22,697 bases of DNA. Source: T3Sed10-241 sp036796255 (lineage in GTDB: Bacteria > Bacteroidota > Bacteroidia > Flavobacteriales_D > Cryomorphaceae). Positions 7,214 to 15,569 of this stretch are shown piece after piece; position 1 is the stretch's first letter; each line of letters starts with the position of its first letter. Under the pieces are notes generated by a model. It was not told where the DNA came from, made no database searches, and saw nothing but the letters and a program-made list of their open reading frames with translations. A program made the translations under genes and the position numbers. The stretch is taken from assembly GCA_036796255.1 (NCBI GenBank), contig DAIRDH010000054.1, positions 1 through 22,697 of the forward strand. The letters are read 5' to 3'.

Positions 7214-8782
7214 TTGAATCCAAAAACCGATTTTCACAACCGCTCTTATACCTTGCTCTTGTGCTTCACCGCATACGGGCTTGCCAATTTGAACGTGTTG
7301 ATGAGCATCGGCACCATTCTACTTTTTGTGCAGTGGTTTGTTCATCCCGGGCTGTCAGCAGGCTGGCGCCGCTTCGCGGCCAATAAAACAGCCCTGGCCA
7401 TGGCCGGTTTGTATTTAATCCATGTGGTCTGGATTTTCAATACGGAAGACTACGACTACGCGCTAAAGGATTTGCGCATCAAGTTGCCACTGCTCATTTT
7501 TGCCTTGGTGCTGGGGAGCATTGACATTTCGCGAAAGCAGATCAAATACGTTTGTTTTGCAGCGGCAGTGGGCATTTGGGTGGCGAGCATCAGGGCTTAT
7601 TTTAACTACGGCGCACTTGGTGATGGCTTTCACGATTTTCGCAACATCGTGGTAGGTGTGAGCCATATTCGGCTTAGTCTGCTTATGGTGTTGGTCATTG
7701 CCGCCATTGTCCACTTCTGGTCAGAGTTTGACTCGAAATTGAAAATTGCTGCTGTTGCTACAGTCGTAAATGTTGTGATCTTTTTTGACCTTATCCAGTC
7801 GGCAAGCGGCATCGCGGTGCTGTTCTTTTTATTGCTCTTTACAGCGCTCCATTTCACGTATCGGCGCTTTGGTGCCAAAGGTCTTTTGGCGACTTCATTG
7901 GTATTGCTTATTGCCGGACTTTTAGGAAGCACTTTGGTTAAGAACTATTACTCCCGGTACTTCGCATCTGAGGAAGACCTGTCAAAGCTTGCCAGCCACA
8001 CGGCCTTGGGCAATCCCTACACGCACTTCAGGGAGCTGGGTCAGGTGGAGAATGGGCACTACACATTTATCAACCTGGCCGAGGAAGAGATGCTGTATGC
8101 CTGGGAGCAGCGCAGCGATTCCACATTGCGGGGCGATGACCGGGTGATGCAGAGGGGCGCATTGATACGCTACCTGAGCTCTAAAGGACTTACCAAAGAC
8201 GCCGCAGGCGTTGCCGCGCTTTCAGAGCAGGATGTGAACAATATTGAATTGGGTTATCCCAGTGTGGTGTACACCGAAAAGCGCGGCCTTGCCTTGCGGT
8301 TTCACACCACATTGTTTGGCTATCATCAGTTTGTAACCACAAATATTGCTGGAGGTTCCTCCCTGTTTCAACGGCTGGTTTTTTGGCAGGCCGCTGTTGA
8401 GCTCATTAGGAGAAATTTTTGGCTGGGCACCGGTACCGGCGATGTGAAATTGGCTTTCCAGCATATTTATGACGAAATCGACGTAAACCTTCAACCTCAA
8501 TACCGACTGCGTGCGCACAATCAATACCTTACTTTCTGGGTATCATTTGGTGTAGTGGGCATCCTGTGGTTTGTGGGTATGTTTATTATTCCGTTTACCC
8601 AGTCCAGGGTAACCTACCTTCATATCGCCTTCCTGTTAATTGCCTTCATATCCTGCCTTACCGAAGATACCCTCGAGACGCAGGCAGGTGTCACTTACTT
8701 CGCCTTTTTCTATGGATTGTTTTCACGCGATGCCACATCGAAGTCTTCGAAAATACAGGCCGGTAATCCAGAGATTCGCTGA
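7214..8782 (+). CDS. O-antigen ligase/polymerase-like membrane protein
   Basis: A 522-residue polytopic protein with about ten to twelve membrane segments spread over residues 11-245 and 440-503. These are separated by a large soluble loop (about 245-435). The C-terminal part matches the Wzy_C/O-antigen ligase superfamily: NFWLGTGTGDVKLAF (401-415), RAHNQYLTFWVSFGVVG (433-449) with His435 in the position of the catalytic loop histidine of WaaL-type enzymes, and LTEDTLETQAGVTYFAFFYGLF. Members join or polymerise lipid-linked glycans at the outer face of the inner membrane; ligase versus polymerase cannot be told here. The first usable start is TTG at 7214, preceded by AGGAG only one base away, and the first ATG would delete the first membrane segment. 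It probably shares a transcript with the protease upstream. No glycosyltransferase cluster surrounds it. Confidence 0.82.
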   Translation: MNPKTDFHNRSYTLLLCFTAYGLANLNVLMSIGTILLFVQWFVHPGLSAGWRRFAANKTALAMAGLYLIHVVWIFNTEDYDYALKDLRIKLPLLIFALVLGSIDISRKQIKYVCFAAAVGIWVASIRAYFNYGALGDGFHDFRNIVVGVSHIRLSLLMVLVIAAIVHFWSEFDSKLKIAAVATVVNVVIFFDLIQSASGIAVLFFLLLFTALHFTYRRFGAKGLLATSLVLLIAGLLGSTLVKNYYSRYFASEEDLSKLASHTALGNPYTHFRELGQVENGHYTFINLAEEEMLYAWEQRSDSTLRGDDRVMQRGALIRYLSSKGLTKDAAGVAALSEQDVNNIELGYPSVVYTEKRGLALRFHTTLFGYHQFVTTNIAGGSSLFQRLVFWQAAVELIRRNFWLGTGTGDVKLAFQHIYDEIDVNLQPQYRLRAHNQYLTFWVSFGVVGILWFVGMFIIPFTQSRVTYLHIAFLLIAFISCLTEDTLETQAGVTYFAFFYGLFSRDATSKSSKIQAGNPEIR

Positions 8783-8818
8783 AGAAACATGGTCCATCAG
8801 CTTTTGTGAAAACGAATC

Positions 8819-11497
8819 TTACTTCGCAATTACAAATTTGCCCGTGTGTAGCATCTCGCCGGTGAGTGCGTTGCCTATGCTGTAGAGATAGATACCGTTT
8901 TGGAGGTGGCGCATATCAAGCATTCCATCCTGGCTGTTGAGTTGTTTTTGCACAACGACTTTTCCTGTAATGTCATGAATGGTCATTACCGCTGTCTGCA
9001 TTTTCTCGGGTGCGAAAGCATGGCGATAATACAGTTCACCATTTCCGGGATTGGGGAAGAGCGCAAATTCATTTTCGGCGGCGCCTTCACTGGCGGAAAG
9101 GGTGGAGATGATAGAAACGCAATAATCTTCAGTCTCTCCAGCAAAAAACTGTTCACAAGCTTCTACCGCAAGTGCTGCATTGGCGACGCTTTTCATTGCG
9201 ATACGCATTCTTGTAAGGCCGGTCAATGCACTCTCGGGTATTTCGATCACATCAACCAAGGTTGAACTCGAACCTTGGGTCGATTGCATCACGATCTCAT
9301 CATTGCTGAAGTCCCCATCCTGATTAAAGTCTATCCAAACCCGGAAAAACTGGTTGCGCGGGAACACGCTGAAGCCAGGCTCGAGCGCAATTTCGTGTTG
9401 GGCACCTATTCCAAATTCGATTCCGGTTTCCTCAAACATGGCGTAACCTGCATTGTCGCCAGTTTCAAAAATAAGCTCATCGACATACACCTTGTCTATA
9501 AATTCCAAAAATGTGAACTGGCCCCGGCTCTCACAAAATACATTGTCTATGCAGCTGCCGCAGCCTTTGGTGCGAATGCTGGCCGTTATGGCCTCGTCAA
9601 AACCTTCGACACAAGCCGGCTTGAGCAAAAGCTCGTAGAAAGTACAAGGCTCAAGGTCTTGGACATTCGCCAAAGCATCTACCGAAGCCAGTGAGAATAT
9701 CCAATCTGAATCTCCTTGCACACGGTAGTACACCTCATAATCCTCAATCAGAAATCCGTTTTCCCAAGACAGAACTACGCCTTGGTCACTGATGTCAGTC
9801 AGGTTGAGTTCGTCGGGAGCTACGCAGCACCCAAGGCTCTCGAGCAGTCGGGTGCTGCCAAATACGAGCTGTCCATCCGTACCGCTGCAAGAGGAAGCTA
9901 TTTGAAACTCATAGTTTGTGCATACAGATAAGCTGTCGACCGTAAAGTTTCCGGAAGTGAGGCTATCCACAACTACCCATTCTTCACTGCCCACAGGCCT
10001 GAACCTCACACTCGCACTTGCACCCCCAGGCTGATTCCAATGGAAAGTATACACCGTGTCATCTGCCAGGGTGTAGTCAAAAGAAAATGGAGGAAGGCAC
10101 AAATCTTCAGAGCAATTGTTGAGCAGCACATTGAGACTGTTGTATGCATTTACGCGGCCCCCTGTTTGAATAAATCCTTGCAAGCTTTGCACGGGGTCCA
10201 CCCCTTCCAGCAGCGCAAAGCGCACATAATCGGCACCCAGCTGGGGATTTTCTTTCACCAGTTCAATAAACGTATTGCAGGGCACTGAGTAAAGCAATGC
10301 AATCACTCCTGCAGTAAGCGGTGAGGCAAAAGAGGTTCCGGATGTTGTGCCATAGCCCTGTCCACCGCTCGTAGTGAAGACATTTCCTCCGGGAGCAGCC
10401 AGATCAATGGTATTGAGGCCGTAAGCCGAAAAAGTGCGGATGTCGTTATGGTTGGTGGCAGTCACACTAATCATGTAGTCACTGGATGATGCAGTAGGTA
10501 TGTCGCCTACTAGGTCTACATTCACATTGTTATTGGCAGTGGCTCCACAATTGAGAATTCCGTGCACGCCCAGCGTGTCGTAGAAGGCATTCCAAATGGG
10601 AACATCGTCCATATTTCCACCATCAATTCCCCATGAGGCATTGGTGGCGACTACGAAGGCGCCTCTGCTACCATTGGAATTGTTGTAGAGCGTGCGCATT
10701 ACCAGCGCATAGTTGTAAGCAGCTACAACAGAAGCTTCGTCGAATATATTTTCACCAGCGACCGACATGATTTTGACATCCCAGTTAATACCTGACACGC
10801 CCACCTCATTATTGCCTTTGGCACCTATCATCCCCATTACTTGGGTGCCATGCCCACCAAAGAGCACTCCTTGATCATTTTCGCTTGCCACATTCCAGCC
10901 GAGGTAATCATCTACAAAACCATTGTCGTCATCATCAATACCGTTGCCGGGAATTTCATTGTGGTTGACCCATGCATTGCCTTGCAGGTCAGGATGGTTC
11001 AGGTTGCCGCCTTCAATCACGCACACCACAATAGTGTCGCCAGCTGCGGTGAGCCCACCCGTGGTAATGTCCCAGGCGGCAGTAGACCCGATGTCAGACC
11101 CGGGATTGCCATTGGTCTGGCCCGTGTTCAGGTGATGCCATTGGGAGGTAAACAAGGTGTCATTGGGAATGATCGTATCTCTTTTGGAAACATAGTGGTT
11201 GAACTGGGCATTGAGCACATCGTCATGTCTTCTCACCTGCTCAAGGATTTGGCGCTCTTCCGCAATACCAGCAGTGAAGTATACCTCGTATATGTTCATG
11301 TGTGCTGAGAGGAGCTTTCCGAGCACCATACCGGTTTCCTTTCCGGAAATGGATTGAAATTGCGCTACCGTACCTTTTGCATCAGCACCTTTAAATTGTA
11401 CAATCATTTCACCCGGCACATGGTTCATTTGCGCATTGGAGATTGCAGGTGAGCAGAGCAAAAAGAGGAAAGAAAAGAAGTATAATAATGATCTCAT
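8819..11497 (-). CDS. Secreted S8 (subtilisin-like) peptidase with FN3, GEVED and T9SS sorting domains
   Basis: With the ATG at 11497 the protein has 892 residues and begins with a clean signal peptide (about 1-22, ending SNA). Residues about 24-110 are a propeptide-like region. The S8 domain spans about 135-405, with His216 in GGHGTQVMG, oxyanion Asn287 in ATNASWG and nucleophile Ser389 in GTSFASP. The motif that normally carries the catalytic Asp reads VIEGGNLNHPDL, so Glu162 stands in its place. Two fibronectin III-like domains (about 465-550 and 560-645) are followed by a GEVED domain (about 715-797, with a DFNQDGDFSNDE calcium-type loop and GETEDYC). A T9SS sorting domain (about 811-892, FALFPNPGNG ... 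NGIYLYSI ... KFVIAK) closes the protein. An upstream in-frame ATG at 11533 is rejected: it lies immediately beside the -7 box and would put 12 polar residues before the signal peptide. Expected product: a cell-surface or released protease, or a catalytically altered homologue. Confidence 0.9.
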   Translation of the reverse strand: MRSLLYFFSFLFLLCSPAISNAQMNHVPGEMIVQFKGADAKGTVAQFQSISGKETGMVLGKLLSAHMNIYEVYFTAGIAEERQILEQVRRHDDVLNAQFNHYVSKRDTIIPNDTLFTSQWHHLNTGQTNGNPGSDIGSTAAWDITTGGLTAAGDTIVVCVIEGGNLNHPDLQGNAWVNHNEIPGNGIDDDDNGFVDDYLGWNVASENDQGVLFGGHGTQVMGMIGAKGNNEVGVSGINWDVKIMSVAGENIFDEASVVAAYNYALVMRTLYNNSNGSRGAFVVATNASWGIDGGNMDDVPIWNAFYDTLGVHGILNCGATANNNVNVDLVGDIPTASSSDYMISVTATNHNDIRTFSAYGLNTIDLAAPGGNVFTTSGGQGYGTTSGTSFASPLTAGVIALLYSVPCNTFIELVKENPQLGADYVRFALLEGVDPVQSLQGFIQTGGRVNAYNSLNVLLNNCSEDLCLPPFSFDYTLADDTVYTFHWNQPGGASASVRFRPVGSEEWVVVDSLTSGNFTVDSLSVCTNYEFQIASSCSGTDGQLVFGSTRLLESLGCCVAPDELNLTDISDQGVVLSWENGFLIEDYEVYYRVQGDSDWIFSLASVDALANVQDLEPCTFYELLLKPACVEGFDEAITASIRTKGCGSCIDNVFCESRGQFTFLEFIDKVYVDELIFETGDNAGYAMFEETGIEFGIGAQHEIALEPGFSVFPRNQFFRVWIDFNQDGDFSNDEIVMQSTQGSSSTLVDVIEIPESALTGLTRMRIAMKSVANAALAVEACEQFFAGETEDYCVSIISTLSASEGAAENEFALFPNPGNGELYYRHAFAPEKMQTAVMTIHDITGKVVVQKQLNSQDGMLDMRHLQNGIYLYSIGNALTGEMLHTGKFVIAK

Positions 11498-11534
11498 TGT
11501 GGTGGATTTAATCTTTGCTTGATACGACGACACG

Positions 11535-11542
11535 CAAAATTA
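11535..11542 (-). promoter_or_regulatory. -7 box (TAATTTTG) of the S8 peptidase gene
   Basis: The minus strand reads TAATTTTG, an exact TAnnTTTG match, 37 bases before the ATG at 11497 and directly next to the alternative ATG at 11533. No good -33 TTG was found. The position shows that the peptidase has its own promoter in the 94-base gap after murF-alr and supports the downstream start. Confidence 0.55.
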
Positions 11543-11591
11543 ACACTTAGGCCCTCAGTTTTGTGTACCTAAATTGTTCAAAATTGCATTC

Positions 11592-14075
11592 CTATTGGTG
11601 CAAATACACCCTTTTTACACGTTGTGATATGCTGGTAAGCACCTCATAAGGGATGGTTTTTAGGTTGGCGGCCATTTCGTACAAGTCCATATGGTCGCCA
11701 AATACTTCCACCGCATCGCCGGCCGTGCAGCCGGTTCCACTCACGTCGACCATGGCCATATCCATGCAGATGTTGCCGAGAAAGGGGCAGCGCTTTCCGC
11801 GAATGAGTACATGGCCTATACCATTGCCAAGGGCCCGTGGCAAGCCGTCGGCGTAGCCCACAGGAATTACGGCTACCTGGGTTTCTTTGCTCAACATCTT
11901 CTTCGGGCTGTAGCCAATGCCCTGCCCGGCAGCCACCGTTCTCACCTGCGATACTGTGGTGATGAGCTTGCTCACGGGCTTGAGGTGTTTGCGGAATTCG
12001 GCGTTGCCGGAAATGCCGTAAAGTGCCAGCCCAAGCCTCACATAATCCCTTTGCTGATCGGGAAAGCGAAAGATGCCCTGCGAATTGAGCAAATGCGTGC
12101 GGAAGGGTGCAGAGATTTGGATTCTCAGCTTTTCAACGCCCGCGTCAAATTGCTCAATTTGGTGCCTGCTGAGGGCATCAAAATCGGCTGATTCGCTGGC
12201 AGCCATGTGGCTGAAAACGCTGATCACCTCAATGGCGTCATTTCCGGAAAGGCGCTTGCCCAATTCATCCAGTTCATGCGGGTCAAAGCCCAACCTGTTC
12301 ATGCCGGTGTTGAGCTTGATGTGCACAGGGTATGGCCAGTCGCTCTGCCGGGCAAACAAGGCTTTTGTAAAACGCTCGAGGGTGAGGAAGCTGTAAATCT
12401 GTGGCTCGAGCCGGTAGCGTATCATGGCGTCGTAACTGCTCAGCTCGGGGTTGAGCACCAGGATGGGCAATTGAATGCCAGCTTCCCGAAGCGTGATTCC
12501 CTCATCGGCATAAGCCACTGCGAGGTAAGCCACACCGTGAAATTCAAGGGTTCGCGCGATTTCGTAAGCCCCACTGCCATAAGCAAAAGCCTTCACCATG
12601 ACCATAATTCCGGTATCGGGATTCAAAAGCGACCTTACGTAATTCAAGTTGTCGCGCAGCCGCTCGAGGTCAATTTCGAGTATGGTTTCGTGGGTTTTTT
12701 CCGAAAGGATATCCGTAATGCGCTCAAAGGCAAAACTGCGCGCTCCCTTCACCAAAATGTTTTGATCACCGAAGTCGCTGTGCTTGAAATCATCGAGGAA
12801 AGCCTCTGTACTTTCGTAAAATTGACCGTTAAGGCCTGCAAATTTTTCCTGAAACTCAACCATCTTCGGACCGATACCTATCAGGGTATCCAAACTTTTG
12901 CTTCGGATGAGCTCAGCCATTTTTGCGTAAAGCAGCTCCGGTGGCTCCCCGCTCTGCATGATGTCGCTGATGATGGCTGTGTAATGCTTGTTTTTGCGCT
13001 GCAGCATCAATTGATCCAGTGCAATTTCCAGCGAACTGAAATCGCTGTTGTACACATCGTTGATCAAGGTGGAGCCGCGCACGCCATCGAGTTGCTCCAG
13101 CCGCATGGCAATGGGGCTGAGTGCGGCCATGCCCTCGGCGATGTATTCATCGCTGAAGCCTTCGAGCAGCAGGTAAAGCCAGCAATGGCAGCTGTTTTCA
13201 ATGGAGGCGCTGTCTTTGAAAGGAATAAAAATCTGCCTTTCGCGCTCCCGAAATATGCCCTTAAAGTAAGTACCTGTTTCGCCTTGCTCCACTTTAATTT
13301 TCAGGTCGGCTGCTGCGTGCTTGCTCCAGGAATATAGTTCAGCTTGCTTAAGGTGATGTGGCGCTTGCAGGTGTGCATGCACTTCAGGCTGATCGCGGCA
13401 GTAAATGATGCGCTCCGCGTTCTGGAAGAGTTTGATCTTCTCTTCAATTTTTTGGGCAAGGCTTTCGAAGTTTTCCTGATGTGCCTCGCCAATGTTGGTG
13501 AATATTCCTGTGACGGGCTTGATGATTTTCTCAAGGCGCTCCATTTCACCGGGTTTTGAGATGCCGGCTTCCAGGATGGCGACCTCGTGCTGAGGCCGTA
13601 TGAGCCATGCGCTCATGGGCACGCCTACTTGCGAGTTGTAACTGCGGGGGCTGCGTATTGCGTTCTGCTTACGTTGTAGCAGCTGAAAGAGCCATTCTTT
13701 CACCACCGTTTTGCCATTGCTGCCGGTGATACCGATTACGGGTATATCGAATCGGCTGCGGTGAATGGCCGCCATTCTTTGAAGGGCCGCCACGGCATCG
13801 TCTACCAAAATCACATTGACATCCCTGAGCGATTGCGCGAGCCCAGCATCGCTGAGCACAAAATTCTTCATGCCGCGCTTCAGCAAATCCTGTACATACT
13901 TGTGTCCGTCGTTGCGGCGGCTCCTGATGGCAAAGAATACGCTGCCCTGCCGGGGTTGAAACAACCTGCTGTCGGTGAGCAAGTGCGCGATATACTCATC
14001 CTTATGGCCCTGAACAAGCCATTTGCCACTGAGCATTTCGGCAAAAGTTGCGACCGTGTATGGCGCTGTTTCCAT
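11592..14075 (-). CDS. murF-alr: Bifunctional MurF/alanine racemase
   Basis: An 827-residue fusion. Residues 1 to about 455 are MurF, the UDP-MurNAc-tripeptide:D-alanyl-D-alanine ligase. They show an N-terminal domain (HLLTDSRLFQPRQGSVFFAI), the ATP loop GITGSNGKTVVKE (115-127), ILEAGISKPGEMERL (168-182), FTNIGEAHQENF (192-203), and NDVYNSDFSSLEIAL (339-353) in the C-terminal domain. Residues about 465-827 are a PLP-dependent alanine racemase with PLP lysine Lys495 (MVKAFAYGSG), second catalytic residue Tyr722 (GIGYSPKK), VGYADGLPRALGNG (739-752) and GNICMDMAMVDV (767-778). One polypeptide thus makes D-Ala and adds D-Ala-D-Ala to the peptidoglycan precursor. The fusion is known in Bacteroidota. 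Its start overlaps the thymidine kinase stop by one base (TGATG), so the two are probably translationally coupled. Confidence 0.95.
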   Translation of the reverse strand: METAPYTVATFAEMLSGKWLVQGHKDEYIAHLLTDSRLFQPRQGSVFFAIRSRRNDGHKYVQDLLKRGMKNFVLSDAGLAQSLRDVNVILVDDAVAALQRMAAIHRSRFDIPVIGITGSNGKTVVKEWLFQLLQRKQNAIRSPRSYNSQVGVPMSAWLIRPQHEVAILEAGISKPGEMERLEKIIKPVTGIFTNIGEAHQENFESLAQKIEEKIKLFQNAERIIYCRDQPEVHAHLQAPHHLKQAELYSWSKHAAADLKIKVEQGETGTYFKGIFRERERQIFIPFKDSASIENSCHCWLYLLLEGFSDEYIAEGMAALSPIAMRLEQLDGVRGSTLINDVYNSDFSSLEIALDQLMLQRKNKHYTAIISDIMQSGEPPELLYAKMAELIRSKSLDTLIGIGPKMVEFQEKFAGLNGQFYESTEAFLDDFKHSDFGDQNILVKGARSFAFERITDILSEKTHETILEIDLERLRDNLNYVRSLLNPDTGIMVMVKAFAYGSGAYEIARTLEFHGVAYLAVAYADEGITLREAGIQLPILVLNPELSSYDAMIRYRLEPQIYSFLTLERFTKALFARQSDWPYPVHIKLNTGMNRLGFDPHELDELGKRLSGNDAIEVISVFSHMAASESADFDALSRHQIEQFDAGVEKLRIQISAPFRTHLLNSQGIFRFPDQQRDYVRLGLALYGISGNAEFRKHLKPVSKLITTVSQVRTVAAGQGIGYSPKKMLSKETQVAVIPVGYADGLPRALGNGIGHVLIRGKRCPFLGNICMDMAMVDVSGTGCTAGDAVEVFGDHMDLYEMAANLKTIPYEVLTSISQRVKRVYLHQ

Positions 14076-14689
14076 CAGGATTTTTGGCTGGCTTTTTTGA
14101 GTCTTTCCTCTTCGAGGGCTTTGATAAATGCCTCCCGGCTCAAGGGCTCGTAGCGGTCGAGCTCACCGAGCTCCACCGTGGCATCGCCGCCGGCAATGCG
14201 GTGTGAATAGTTGGCGAGCTTGCCGGTGCGCACGCAGATGGCGTGCACCTTGGTCACGTATTCGGCAATGGCCATGAGGTAGGGCATAGGGCCGAAGGGG
14301 CGGCCTTGAAAATCCATGTCGAGGCCGGCGATGATCACCCGCATGCCCTGATTGGCCAGCTCGGTGCACACGCTGGGCAGGTTGCTGTCAAAAAATTGGG
14401 CTTCGTCAATGCCCACTACATCAACATCGGCGCCTACCATGAGCAGGATGTGCTCCGATGCCGGCACCGGGGTGCTGCGAAGGGCATTTTTGTCGTGGCT
14501 TACCACTTCTTCCTCATCGTAGCGCTTGTCGATCTCGGGCTTGAAAATTTCAATTTTCTGCTTTGCTATTTTCGCGCGCTTGAGGCGGCGGAGCAGTTCT
14601 TCGGTCTTGCCGGAAAACATGGAGCCACAGATTACCTCAATGGAGCCTTCACCGCGACGACGTGTTTTTCGGGTATCTTCTAAGAACAT
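14075..14689 (-). CDS. tdk: Thymidine kinase (type II)
   Basis: This 204-residue cytoplasmic enzyme phosphorylates thymidine to dTMP in salvage. It has the P-loop GSMFSGKT (22-29), DEAQFF (95-100) with Glu96 as the likely catalytic base, and IIAGLDMDFQGRPFG with the expected lid and substrate contacts. The segment TKVHAICVRTGKLANYS corresponds to the start of the zinc-binding region in other type II kinases. The paired cysteines of the structural zinc site are missing: the C-terminal pair is replaced by YEPLSREAF. I believe this variant is common in Bacteroidota. It is the first gene of a two-gene operon with murF-alr and reads divergently from the gene at 14816. Confidence 0.94.
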   Translation of the reverse strand: MFLEDTRKTRRRGEGSIEVICGSMFSGKTEELLRRLKRAKIAKQKIEIFKPEIDKRYDEEEVVSHDKNALRSTPVPASEHILLMVGADVDVVGIDEAQFFDSNLPSVCTELANQGMRVIIAGLDMDFQGRPFGPMPYLMAIAEYVTKVHAICVRTGKLANYSHRIAGGDATVELGELDRYEPLSREAFIKALEEERLKKASQKS

Positions 14690-14714
14690 ACTGTGGATAC
14701 ATTGCTGCCAAAGC

Positions 14715-14747
14715 TTGAGGCCTTATTGCAGATATCAATTAGCTTTG
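14715..14747 (+). promoter_or_regulatory. Bacteroidota-type promoter upstream of the 14816 gene
   Basis: TTG at 14715-14717 and TAGCTTTG at 14740-14747 (exact TAnnTTTG) are separated by 22 bases, within the usual -33/-7 spacing. The leader to the ATG at 14816 would be about 64 bases. It is arranged divergently with the tdk -7 box at 14766-14773, so the two promoter zones overlap. Confidence 0.5.
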
Positions 14748-14765
14748 TAAAGCCGCTAAATTAAC

Positions 14766-14773
14766 CAAATATA
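14766..14773 (-). promoter_or_regulatory. -7 box (TATATTTG) for tdk-murF-alr
   Basis: The minus strand carries TATATTTG, an exact TAnnTTTG match, 76 bases before the tdk ATG. No convincing -33 TTG at standard spacing was seen. It would overlap a divergent promoter region that also drives the gene at 14816. Confidence 0.4.
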
Positions 14774-14815
14774 ACGCCACACAAACAAGGCTACACCTGA
14801 ATCGCCGTTTTTGCC

Positions 14816-15565
14816 ATGGATACGAAAACTCCCTACATGAACATTACCACACTTGCCGCATCACTGAATGAAATGGCCCAAAAGCTGGAAAAAGGCAGGC
14901 TGAAGCCAGAAGAAATCACCGAAATGCTCGGACATGCACAGCAACTCTATGAGCGGATGGTGGTGCTCAACTTTCAGGCTTTTGCAGCCGAAGGGGCGCC
15001 ATTTGCGGAAGCGGAAACCAGTGAAGAAATGGCGCGGAACGAAGTGAACGAACCTGAAGTTCACAAGGCACCCATGGAGGAGATGCCTGTGGAACAAAAC
15101 AGCGCAGAGGAGGAAGTGAATGACTCCCCGCCTGATGAGCCGGAAGAAGAGCCAGTGGAGGAGAACGCTGCGGAGCGCCCCGCATTCCGGTTTGGAGCGC
15201 CACAAGTGGCCCCAAACCAAATATCGCTGATCGACAGCATTGAAGAAATAAAGCGCATGGAGAGCAGCATCAACGACCAGTTCAAAGATGCCGGTGCCAA
15301 AACGCTGTCGCATAAACTCAAAAAGAGCCCGATTTCCGACTTGAAGACGGCCATAGGCATCAATTTGCGCTTCCAGTTTACTACAGCCTTATTCTCCAGC
15401 GATGCTGAAGCGTACAATGCAGCCATCGAAAAGCTCAACAAATTTACCTCCTATCTCGAAGCCGATGAATATGTGGAGAATACGCTCAAGAACCGGTATG
15501 ACTGGGAGATGAAAAATCCTACCGTGAAGCAGTTTATCGAACTGGTAGAGCGCCGTTACTTATAA
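14816..15565 (+). CDS. Conserved uncharacterised Bacteroidota protein with acidic linker
   Basis: A 249-residue, apparently cytoplasmic protein with no signal peptide or membrane segment. Residues about 8-55 are predicted helical (NITTLAASLNEMAQKLEKGRLKPEEI...). Residues about 62-120 are a low-complexity acidic/proline linker rich in Glu. Residues about 138-249 are a second helical region with KKSPISDLKTAIGINLRFQF, LFSSDAEAYNAAIEKLNKF and a C-terminal FIELVERRYL. I recognise the C-terminal pattern as a conserved Bacteroidota family of unknown function and assign none. A second in-frame ATG at 14834 is an alternative start. The stop is four bases before the M28 peptidase start, so the two are co-transcribed. 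Confidence 0.75.
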   Translation: MDTKTPYMNITTLAASLNEMAQKLEKGRLKPEEITEMLGHAQQLYERMVVLNFQAFAAEGAPFAEAETSEEMARNEVNEPEVHKAPMEEMPVEQNSAEEEVNDSPPDEPEEEPVEENAAERPAFRFGAPQVAPNQISLIDSIEEIKRMESSINDQFKDAGAKTLSHKLKKSPISDLKTAIGINLRFQFTTALFSSDAEAYNAAIEKLNKFTSYLEADEYVENTLKNRYDWEMKNPTVKQFIELVERRYL

Positions 15566-15569
15566 GCTT

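Noticed and set aside
8783..8818. Possible terminator between the convergent O-antigen ligase and S8 genes
   Set aside because: Only a four-pair stem can be drawn in the 36-base gap, so no terminator is called.
11498..11533. Upstream ATG at 11533 as start of the S8 peptidase
   Set aside because: It abuts the TAATTTTG -7 box and would place a polar stretch before a well-formed signal peptide. The ATG at 11497 fits better.
11567..11605. Weak TTGCA/TGCAA hairpin at the end of murF-alr as a terminator
   Set aside because: The stem is only five pairs, is AT-rich and overlaps the stop codon. Not strong enough to annotate.
12207..13337. Long plus-strand open frame of 376 codons inside murF-alr
   Set aside because: It is antisense to a gene with unmistakable MurF and Alr motifs and shows no recognisable protein pattern. 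High GC at wobble positions readily creates such shadow frames.
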